Shown here: piece after piece, positions 35,885 to 42,740 of the stretch
Position numbering within the stretch: the first letter of the stretch is position 1
Layout of the letters: each line of letters begins with the position of its first letter
Source of the DNA: an uncultured Lachnospiraceae bacterium
GTDB taxonomy: Bacteria > Bacillota > Clostridia > Lachnospirales > Lachnospiraceae
Length of the DNA stretch: 64,000 bases
Direction: 5' to 3'
Assembly (NCBI GenBank): GCA_910578715.1
Contig: CAJTRL010000002.1
Location: forward strand, 81,199-145,198
Notes under the pieces: model-generated
The model's database searches: none
What the model was told of the DNA's origin: nothing
Seen by the model: only the letters and a program-made list of their open reading frames with translations
Made by a program: the position numbers and the translations under genes

Positions 35885-36011
35885 GATAGCTGATTTTATC
35901 ACATGCTATTTGTGCCGAGAACGTCACAAATAAGCCTTGAGCCGACAAGAGAAACTGCATACGCAGATTTCTCTTGCGGTTCCTCGAACGTAAACGTTCT
36001 CGGAAAGGAGG
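35885..36011 (+). ncRNA. Structured 5' leader of the GH78 gene, candidate cis-regulatory RNA
   Basis: Three hairpins follow each other. The first is AAAATCAGC/GCTGATTTT near 35875-35896, overlapping a possible 7-codon leader ORF (GTG at about 35870 after AAAGGGAG). The second is TATTTGTG (35907-35914) with CACAAATA (35925-35932) around a 10-base loop. The third pairs 35946-35958 with 35963-35976, 13 bp with one bulge, extended by CCG/CGG. The loop of the second hairpin, CCGAGAACGT (35915-35924), is a perfect complement of ACGTTCTCGG (35994-36003), which ends directly at the Shine-Dalgarno sequence AAAGGAGG (36004-36011). This pseudoknot-like pairing could control access to the ribosome site. 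It does not match a riboswitch class I know. Confidence 0.5.
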
Positions 36012-36016
36012 ATATC

Positions 36017-38305
36017 ATGTACGAGCAGTTAAGAGAGCAGTTTATCCGGGCGGACAGAGCTTTTCAGGAGGGAACGGTCGATGTCTTTGAACAGGCGGTT
36101 TCTATAAAGGATAAGGGGAAGATAACAAAGGCCGTGTTGTGTATGACCGCGCTTGGCATTTATGAGGCGGAACTTAACGGGGAAAAAGTGGGGGATATTT
36201 TATTTGCGCCCGGATATACTTATTATCCCCGCCAGTTACAGGTACAGACCTATGATGTGACGGAAATGTTGACCGGACAGGACAATGTTCTCCGGGTCTA
36301 TCTGGGACAGGGCTGGTACTGCGGCCGCTATACTTTTGAGAACAAATGCCAGATATACGGGGAATATGCGGCCTGTGCATGGCAGTTGACGGTAACGTGC
36401 GAAAACGGCGACGTCGTTTATACCAGCCGGGACGATTCGGTAACGATGCGGAAAAGTCCCTATGATTATGCGGGATTTTATGACGGGGAAATTTATCATG
36501 CCGACAGCTCTTCCGGCGGAAGCGATGCGGTGTGCAAAGCCGGAGCGGCTATGCCGTCCGGAGCCGAAACGATGGTACCGTCCGGAGCCGGCGCAAAGCC
36601 TGTTCCATACGGAGGAAAGCTGCCGGAAGTTCTGGAAGAGGGGATTCTGTATACGAAGATACAGGAGACCATTCCGGTCAAAACCGTGACGAAGCGCGGC
36701 GATACGACGATTCTGGACTTTGGGCAGAATTTTGCCGGCTTTGTGGAGATTGACCCGGCGCATATGAACGGTACGATGCTGAAGCTCCGGCATGGGGAAA
36801 TCCTGAATAAGGACGGAAGCCTTTATACGACCAATCTGCGCAAAGCAAAGGCGGAGACCGTATACTACAAGGGTGCGGAGACGAAAAAATACCGTCCCCG
36901 GTTCAGCTTTATGGGATTCCGGTATGTGGAACTTTCCGGCGTGGCGTATGAGGAAGGACTGTTGACTGGAATAGTCATTCATAGCGAAATGGAGCGCACA
37001 GGATTTTTTGCCTGTGAGAATCAAAAGGTGGAACGGCTCTATCGCAATCAGGTGTGGGGACAGCGCAGCAATTATCTGGAAGTGCCGACGGACTGCCCGC
37101 AGCGCGACGAGCGGATGGGATATACCGGAGACGGTCATGTGTTTGCGTTGACCGGTTCGTACAATTATGATACGGAGCCTTTTCTTGCAAAATTCTTGAA
37201 AGACATCCGTTATACGCAGATGGATAATTCCGAAGGCTATGTGGCGCCTGTCGTGCCTGCACGGGGACCGGAAGGGGTCGGCTTCATGAGTATGCTCGGA
37301 TGGGGAAATGCGGTTACGATTCTGCCGGAAATGCTTTGGCAGCAGTACGGGACGGACAAATATCTGCGGGAGCAGTATGACAGTATGAAAGCCCATGTGG
37401 AGTGCGAAATCCGCCATATGGGGAAAGGACTGATGGGCAAGAAAGATTTGTGGATGGGCCCAAGTCTCGGCGACTGGCTGGCCCCTGGCAAAGATGTGAA
37501 ATACATGGCGATGCACAACGGCCCGGTATCGAATGCGTTTATCGTCAATGATTTGCGTATTTTATCCGAGACTGCACATCGACTGAATCAGTCAGAGGAT
37601 GAAAAACGTTACCGGGAGCAGCTTGCCAGAACATCGGCCGCTTATCTGAAAGCCTTCGTCAAAAAGGATGGGACGATGAAAGACAATTATCAGGGCGCGT
37701 ATGTCATGGCCCTGCGGTTCGTGATTCCAAAAGGCGCGTTATGGGACGCCTGTTTTGGGAAGCTGATGGAGAAAATCCGGGAAGAGGGCATGCAGACGGG
37801 CTTTTTTGCGACGCAGCATCTTCTGCCTCTGCTTGCCGATAACGGCCAGGCCGAACTCGCTTTTGATTTGCTCCTGAACGAGACCTGTCCGGGATGGCTC
37901 TATCAGGTCAACTGTGGCGCAACCACCACATGGGAGCGTTGGGACGCTTTGCGGCCCGATGGAACCGTCAACGAAAGCAAAATGAGCGGCGACAACATGG
38001 TATCGTTCAATCACTATTCTTTCGGCAGTGTGGGAGAATTTTATTATCGTTATATTCTGGGCATTCAGCCGTTGGAACCGGGATATGCCAAAATCGCGCT
38101 GCATCCTTTTATCGACAGACGGCTTGGCGGCGTGGAAGGCAGTTACCGCAGCCGCGCCGGAGAAATCCGCGTGGCATGGAAAGCGGAAAGCGACAGGGCG
38201 GCGGTGCGCTGCAGCGTTCCGGCGCCGGCAAAGCTGACGCTGCCAGACGGTTCGGTGCGGGAACTGGAAGCCGGGACGTATGAATTTGAGGTGGGAATCG
38301 GGTAG
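36017..38305 (+). CDS. Alpha-L-rhamnosidase, GH78
   Basis: A 762-residue GH78 enzyme cleaving terminal alpha-L-rhamnose. N-terminal carbohydrate-binding-like sandwich (LCMTALGIYEAELNGEKVG, FAPGYTYYPRQLQVQTYDV, LRVYLGQGWYCGRY), then a rhamnosidase sandwich (TILDFGQNFAGFVEI, FSFMGFRYVELSG), an (alpha/alpha)6 barrel with TDCPQRDERMGYTGDGHVFA holding the catalytic acidic residues, and the C-terminal sandwich (WERWDALRPDGTVNE, SFNHYSFGSVGEF). Between the first two domains is a short Ala/Ser/Gly repeat insert (PSGAETMVPSGAGAKP) made by repeated CCGTCCGGAGCCG. The start at 36017 follows AAAGGAGG; the frame open from 35903 runs through the folded leader and is rejected. It is cytosolic. Confidence 0.93.
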   Translation: MYEQLREQFIRADRAFQEGTVDVFEQAVSIKDKGKITKAVLCMTALGIYEAELNGEKVGDILFAPGYTYYPRQLQVQTYDVTEMLTGQDNVLRVYLGQGWYCGRYTFENKCQIYGEYAACAWQLTVTCENGDVVYTSRDDSVTMRKSPYDYAGFYDGEIYHADSSSGGSDAVCKAGAAMPSGAETMVPSGAGAKPVPYGGKLPEVLEEGILYTKIQETIPVKTVTKRGDTTILDFGQNFAGFVEIDPAHMNGTMLKLRHGEILNKDGSLYTTNLRKAKAETVYYKGAETKKYRPRFSFMGFRYVELSGVAYEEGLLTGIVIHSEMERTGFFACENQKVERLYRNQVWGQRSNYLEVPTDCPQRDERMGYTGDGHVFALTGSYNYDTEPFLAKFLKDIRYTQMDNSEGYVAPVVPARGPEGVGFMSMLGWGNAVTILPEMLWQQYGTDKYLREQYDSMKAHVECEIRHMGKGLMGKKDLWMGPSLGDWLAPGKDVKYMAMHNGPVSNAFIVNDLRILSETAHRLNQSEDEKRYREQLARTSAAYLKAFVKKDGTMKDNYQGAYVMALRFVIPKGALWDACFGKLMEKIREEGMQTGFFATQHLLPLLADNGQAELAFDLLLNETCPGWLYQVNCGATTTWERWDALRPDGTVNESKMSGDNMVSFNHYSFGSVGEFYYRYILGIQPLEPGYAKIALHPFIDRRLGGVEGSYRSRAGEIRVAWKAESDRAAVRCSVPAPAKLTLPDGSVRELEAGTYEFEVGIG

Positions 38306-38321
38306 AGAGTAAAAGCATTGT

Positions 38322-38355
38322 ACAAACAACGGCTCCGCCCTGGTTGTCGTTTGCA
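38322..38355 (+). terminator. Hairpin after rhamnosidase
   Basis: CAAACAAC and GTTGTCGTTTG can pair around TCCGCCCTG just after the rhamnosidase stop. There is no U-run, so this may be a processing or weak terminator structure at the edge of the decayed island. Confidence 0.35.
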
Positions 38356-38382
38356 TGGGCGGCCGGGCGGGAAGGGAAAGAT

Positions 38383-38703
38383 ATGAAGAATGCTATTGAT
38401 ATAGCAAGAGATGCAATGGAATTAACGTGTGTTACTCTGGAAGATTATAAAAAGAAAATTCCATCACCATCTGATTCATTAGATATTACAAAGGGGACTT
38501 ACTCAAATAAAGGAGAAACTATTTTATCCTGTGTTGATATCGATTCTGGTGAATACAGAAGAAAAATAGATACAAAAACTGTCAGAAGAAATGTTGCACT
38601 TCCAAGCTGGCTCGATTATGAGGCTGAACATGCAGGAATTAATGTTTCGAGAATACTACAAGAAGCGTTAATGAATGTGTTGAATGTAAAGAGAAATATA
38701 TAA
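38383..38703 (+). pseudogene. HicB-family antitoxin, 5'-truncated
   Basis: The 106 residues match the second half of HicB antitoxins: the end of the substrate-like helix (AIDIARDAMELTCVTLEDY), a PSPSD segment, and a C-terminal DNA-binding ribbon-helix-helix (KTVRRNVALPSWLDYEAEHA, GINVSRILQEAL). The N-terminal beta-domain of about 40 residues that normally precedes DMKNAIDIA is missing, and sequence upstream of 38383 is GC-rich and unrelated, so the gene was cut at its 5' end by a junction near 38375. No HicA toxin gene is adjacent. Base composition drops sharply to AT-rich from here to about 39065. It is probably not functional as an antitoxin. Confidence 0.7.
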
Positions 38704-38762
38704 TTGATGGATTTGTTTTGCCAGTTCATTTATCATATACAGATAAATGCTTAATTTTATAG

Positions 38763-38885
38763 AAGGTAACAAATGATAAGAAGAGTAATGTTTATGAAAA
38801 TGCAGCATATCCTGATTTATCAATAGAAGTAAAAAAACCAGATGTGGTGTTTAAAAATGGGCAGATAATAAAATACGCTTTTTAG
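38763..38885 (+). pseudogene. Unidentified gene remnant
   Basis: An open stretch of 40 codons without a start, bounded by a stop at 38760, reads sensibly (NVYENAAYPDLSIEVKKPDV, then VFKNGQIIKYAF). It looks like the tail of a lost gene in AT-rich DNA. I do not recognise it. From 38886 to 39069 I see nothing further. Confidence 0.3.
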
Positions 38886-39069
38886 TTGTTTCATACTAAC
38901 CATACGGTAGTGAAAAATAGAACTGTCTGAAAATAGAGCGGTGAGGGTAATAGAATAAGTATAAAAAGATTATCGGAAAGAAAATATCTTTTGGGTAGTC
39001 TTTTTATTTTACACATGTTATTATAAAAATGTAGATTTGCAGGAATAATTCATACGAATTAGCGATTAG

Positions 39070-39357
39070 ATACGGGGTGCTGCTTTCAGGGTATTGAACG
39101 ATGCAGGATGCCGGGCATGGGTGAGCATTGAGCCGTATTCGACGCCGAATATGATAGAGCAGGATTTGCATGAAATATTAGACGCTGTATCGTTCACCGA
39201 TAAAATCATCTTCGGAAGAACGAACTACAGCAAAGAGGCAAACTCTTATGCAGAGCATAGACGGTTTTACAATGAGCGGGCTGCGGAAGTGAAAGCCTTC
39301 TGCAAGGAACACGGAATTGCCTGCCATATAAAGGCAAAGACGATAACGGAAGAATGA
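39070..39357 (+). pseudogene. C-terminal fragment, probable radical SAM protein
   Basis: About 95 codons are open after a stop at 39067. The peptide LNDAGCRAWVSIEPYSTPNM, LDAVSFTDKIIFGRTNYSK and FCKEHGIACHIKAKT resembles, from memory, the last third of radical SAM proteins related to the spore-photolyase-like group (the barrel end with a WVSIEP motif). The iron-sulfur CxxxCxxC region is absent, so this is a remnant. It ends 10 bases before the methyltransferase stub. Confidence 0.5.
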
Positions 39358-39367
39358 GGTGAACATA

Positions 39368-39514
39368 GTGGCACTACTACAAGACTTAATCTTGCAGATT
39401 GATGATCCCACGCTCCGTGAGAGGATACTGCGCGAAACGAATAAACTGGTAAACTCTTTTCCGAATGGCGCACCTGCTCAGTATGTCCAGATTGCATCGC
39501 GAGGCTATTCGTGA
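39368..39514 (+). pseudogene. 5' stub of a site-specific DNA methyltransferase
   Basis: A GTG start opens a 48-codon frame. Its first 26 residues (ALLQDLILQIDDPTLRERIL, then RETNKL) look like the N-terminus of type III/adenine-specific DNA methyltransferases that sit beside restriction helicases. After about 39450 the DNA continues as helicase sequence in another frame, which runs this frame into a stop. No catalytic methyltransferase motifs remain. Confidence 0.5.
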
Positions 39515-40341
39515 AGTTCAGGACGAGATTGTACAGATGATTCGCGGCTATGTGGATGATTTGAAAGCAAAAGATAAGTATGATGAACTGGTTCAGCAGG
39601 TAAAGCAGTTTAAGCTCGCGACGCAGATTTTTGATGCTTTCGGCGAAACCGTGGACAATTATTTGGTTCATGATATGTTTACGACCACGGACACCGATAT
39701 TGAGCGTCAATTCCAGATTGCCGATACAAAGCTGGGACGCGAAGGCATCGGTATGGCATATGGCAACAAATACATGGACATGGAGGATATTACTGCTTTT
39801 AAGGTGGATGTCATCCTATTTGTCGCCGATGAAGACTGCATGAACAGGCTGCATAAGTATGCGGAGACTCGCTGTAAGTGACACGACAGGTGTTGCTGCG
39901 ATGAAGCTGAACACATGGGAGGCAGGAGTCGTTGCTGAGGAAGAAAAGAGATCGGATTTCGTCTGCTGGATTAGAAATCCATCCAAAGCATCTTGGGCAC
40001 TTTGCATCCCTTATGAAATCGACGGAGAAACAAAGCCTGCCTATCCGGATTTTATCGTAGTTCGTGAGGACAAGGCGCTCGGTTATGTCATCGATATTCT
40101 TGAATCTCACAATCCAGATTTCAAAGACAATCTAGGCAAGGCTAAGGGCTTTGCAGAATATGCAAAGCAGAATCCGGGTGTCGGAAGAATTCAATTGATC
40201 AGGCAGAGCAAGGATGCGGCGGGGAAGGAACGCTTCAAGCGTCTTGATATGTACCGGACTGCCATCCGAGATAAAGTGCTGCATGCCGTGAACAACGATG
40301 AATTGGATCATATCTTTGATACAGACAGGTTTTTCGAGTAA
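39453..40341 (+). pseudogene. Restriction-type DEAD/DEAH helicase, deleted and frameshifted
   Basis: Two pieces of one protein. The first, to 39881 (HREAIREVQDEIVQMIRGYV, GREGIGMAYGNKYMDMEDIT), stops at TRCK. The second continues in another frame from about 39860 (VSDTTGVAAMKLNTWEAGVV, DFVCWIRNPSKASWALCIPY, YPDFIVVREDKALGYVIDIL) to the natural C-terminus DHIFDTDRFFE. The helicase ATPase motifs are gone, and intact relatives have more sequence at the join. At least two deletions have therefore occurred: one fusing the methyltransferase start to the helicase, one inside the helicase. It is the remains of a restriction-modification or related defence operon. Confidence 0.65.
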
Positions 40342-40356
40342 GAGAGGGAACGCTAT

Positions 40357-41856
40357 ATGACAATTGAAGAAGTTCTCGCGAAGAATGAAAAACAGATATT
40401 TGACCGCAAAAGCATACAGATCAAACCTGTAGACCTGTCAGATACTATTTGCGCTTTTGCAAATGCGGACGGCGGCACGATTGCCATTGGCATTTCGGAC
40501 AAGCACCGCAGAATCGAGGGTGTCGATTATCACGAGGAGCAGCTGAATGAAATTCTGCGGACACCAATAGATTTCTGTAATCCGACGGTTCCGATAACCA
40601 CGGAGATGGTAGAATGCATCAACTTTGAAGGAAAGCCGGATCACGTGCTTTTGATGCACATTGAAGCCAGCCCATTGCTCCATGCAAATCAGGCCGATGA
40701 GGCATTTCTTCGTGTCGGAGATAAAAGCAAAAAGCTGGATTTCACCGACCGCATGACTCTGATGTATGCCAAAGGTGTGCGCTATTTTGAGGACGAGCCT
40801 GTGGCCGATGCTGCCATCGAAGATATTGATCTGGAATTCGTAGGAAGCTATTGCAAGCACATCGGATACACAAAGTCTCCGGAGGAATATGTCCGTGAGA
40901 ACAAGAGGTTTGTTACGGTGAAAGACGGCAAGGATCAAGTTTCTGTGGCTGCGATTCTGCTGTTTGGAAAGAATCCGCAGATATTCTTCCCTCGTGCCTT
41001 TATCCGTTTTATCCGCTACGATGGCACGGAAGCAAAAGTCGGCAAGGACATGAACGTGGTCAAAGATATGATATTCGAAGGCCGCATTCTGGAGCAGGTG
41101 GAAAAGGCCGTCGATTTTATCAAGATTCAAATGAAGGAAAAGACCTATCTCGGTCATAATGGCATTTTCGTTACCGAGGAAGAATACAGTGAATTCGTCC
41201 GCACCGAGATTGTGGTTAATGCGGCTACCCACCGGGATTACGGGATCAAAGGCACGGATATCCAGATCAAGATGTTTGATGACCGCCTGGAGGTGGACAG
41301 CCCAGGCACCTTCGCCGGGATGGTGAAGAAAGAGAACATCCGCTACACCCACTTCTCCCGCAATCCGAAGATAGCCGCATTTCTGAAGGATTACGGCTAT
41401 GTAAAAGAATACGGTGAGGGTGTTGACCGAATGTGCAAGGAGCTGGAAGCAGTTGGTCTACCTGATCCGGTATTCAACAACAGCACCTTCATCCTCAAAA
41501 CGACGGTGATGAGCGCGTCCTTTGAGGGTAAATCGACGGATTATGCGTTGATTCAAGCTGAAAATGCGTCGATTGAACAAAACGACGCGTCGATTCATGG
41601 AAAGGACGCATTGATTGAAAGACTGAATCAGATGGAAGCAGCCGGAACCGTCTCGTACAAGGACGTGGTAGATGCGAAAGCAATAATCGCAGATGTGGAC
41701 ATTCTGCAGGTAATTACGTCCAAAGAGGTAATGAGGATTCTTTCCTGCCAGACCACTAAGGCAAGACTGGTTTTAAAGAAGATGGAGGCACAGAACTTGA
41801 TTAAGGCAATTCAGGGCAAGGGCAAAGGAAGGTACATTTTCAATGTATCCGAATGA
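40357..41856 (+). CDS. AlbA_2-domain/ATPase protein (Schlafen-like putative regulator)
   Basis: An apparently intact 499-residue protein. The N-terminal AlbA_2 (Schlafen AlbA_2) domain shows FDRKSIQIKPVDLSDTICAF, ANADGGTIAIGISDKH and FLRVGDKSKKLDF. The central HATPase_c_4-type domain shows RTEIVVNAATHRDYGIKGTD, IQIKMFDDRLEVDSPGTFAG, RNPKIAAFLKDYGYVKEYGE and GVDRMCKELEAVGLPDPVF. The C-terminal part has a repetitive linker (NASIEQNDASIHGKDALIE) and a winged-helix region (KEVMRILSCQTTKARLVLKK). Such genes often travel with restriction systems. It starts 15 bases after the helicase remnant and may be the only surviving gene of that operon. Whether it is functional alone is unknown. Confidence 0.8.
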   Translation: MTIEEVLAKNEKQIFDRKSIQIKPVDLSDTICAFANADGGTIAIGISDKHRRIEGVDYHEEQLNEILRTPIDFCNPTVPITTEMVECINFEGKPDHVLLMHIEASPLLHANQADEAFLRVGDKSKKLDFTDRMTLMYAKGVRYFEDEPVADAAIEDIDLEFVGSYCKHIGYTKSPEEYVRENKRFVTVKDGKDQVSVAAILLFGKNPQIFFPRAFIRFIRYDGTEAKVGKDMNVVKDMIFEGRILEQVEKAVDFIKIQMKEKTYLGHNGIFVTEEEYSEFVRTEIVVNAATHRDYGIKGTDIQIKMFDDRLEVDSPGTFAGMVKKENIRYTHFSRNPKIAAFLKDYGYVKEYGEGVDRMCKELEAVGLPDPVFNNSTFILKTTVMSASFEGKSTDYALIQAENASIEQNDASIHGKDALIERLNQMEAAGTVSYKDVVDAKAIIADVDILQVITSKEVMRILSCQTTKARLVLKKMEAQNLIKAIQGKGKGRYIFNVSE

Positions 41857-41924
41857 TTTGCTATTGATCATCAGATGAGGAGCCGGCTATGGGCTGTTGC
41901 GGATGAGCTACGACAGACCCGCTC

Positions 41925-42044
41925 GACAAAGTATATCACGATACCGAATGGGGCATTCCGGTTCACGATGACCGACATATGTTTGAGCATCTTTGTCTGG
42001 AATCTGTCAATATCTGCAACAGAAAGGAAAATATTGAAATATGA
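41925..42044 (+). pseudogene. tag: Fragment of DNA-3-methyladenine glycosylase I
   Basis: A 39-codon stretch reads YHDTEWGIPVHDDRHMFEHL followed by CLES, which is the N-terminal YHDxEWGxP signature of Tag plus its next helix. The preceding zinc-ligand CGW segment is missing, and after CLES the sequence departs from the family and stops at 42044. It is a remnant joined to the start region of the next gene, marking the right edge of the decayed island. Confidence 0.7.
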
Positions 42045-42541
42045 CACAACGAAAAGCCAAAAGCGGAATGAGTGTACGCCTCATTTTGGGAATTATTCTT
42101 ACGATTATGGGTGCCAGTTATCTGGGTGTGGGGTATATGACCTTTTTCCGGGATGTAAGGGAAGAGGCCCTTATTTTTCAGGTGGTTTTCGGCGGACTCG
42201 GGATTGTGTTTCTGGCCGTCGGCATTATTTGCCTTTTTCTGGAAATCAGGAAGCGATGGCGAAGCAACAGGCTTTTTAAGTCCGGCAATTATATTTCGGC
42301 GGAGATTTCGGAGGTGGTCTGGTGCACCAATATCCGAATCAACAGCAGACATCCATATCAGGTGATGTGCCGATATCAGGATATGGGGGGAAACGTACAT
42401 ATCTTTAAGAGCCGCTATCTGTTTTTCGACCCGGAGCCGCTGTTACAAGACCGGATGGTGCGGGTTTATGTGGAAAACGGGAATTTCGGGCATTATTATG
42501 TGGATATTGATGAAGTGCTGCCCAATGTGACTATGCACTAG
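42041..42541 (+). CDS. Two-helix membrane protein, DUF3592-like
   Basis: A 166-residue protein with two N-terminal membrane helices (VRLILGIILTIMGASYLGVG and VVFGGLGIVFLAVGIICLFL) and a C-terminal soluble beta-rich region (SGNYISAEISEVVWCTNIRI, HPYQVMCRYQDMGGNVHIF, RVYVENGNFGHYYVDIDEV). The pattern resembles DUF3592 proteins, a family without assigned function. A weak AGAAAGGAAA precedes the ATG, which overlaps the stop of the tag fragment. It is probably an original chromosomal gene next to the island. The gap 42542-42740 then leads to the synthetase. Confidence 0.65.
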   Translation: MTQRKAKSGMSVRLILGIILTIMGASYLGVGYMTFFRDVREEALIFQVVFGGLGIVFLAVGIICLFLEIRKRWRSNRLFKSGNYISAEISEVVWCTNIRINSRHPYQVMCRYQDMGGNVHIFKSRYLFFDPEPLLQDRMVRVYVENGNFGHYYVDIDEVLPNVTMH

Positions 42542-42653
42542 TGCGCTGGAATCCCCCTCTGCAATGTGTACCGCAAAAAGTGCAAAGCGTACCCGGACAA
42601 AAGAAATAAGATTGTTTTATGTTAGACTGACTCTATCGGGCCGGTCTATTTTT

Positions 42654-42700
42654 TTGCGCGGGCAGGGAAATGTTTTTCCCATGCTCGATTGCGCGGGCAA
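42654..42700 (+). repeat. Direct repeats flanking a hairpin in synthetase leader
   Basis: TTGCGCGGGCA occurs at 42654-42664 and 42689-42699, 35 bp apart, with GGGAAATGTTTTTCCC (a short hairpin) between. These lie 40-90 bases before the synthetase start. No strong sigma-A promoter was found in the 200-base gap; a weak TTGTTT/TATCGG pair lies near 42612-42640. Confidence 0.5.
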
Positions 42701-42740
42701 TGAGCCGGGCTAAACAGCATCATAGCAGGAGGGCAGAACA

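Noticed and set aside
35903..36016. Longer N-terminus for the rhamnosidase
   Set aside because: The extra 38 codons come from the hairpin-rich leader and lack a ribosome site, while AAAGGAGG precedes the ATG at 36017.
41875..41924. Peptide RLWAVADELR resembling a type I methyltransferase start
   Set aside because: Only about ten residues match by memory; too short to call.
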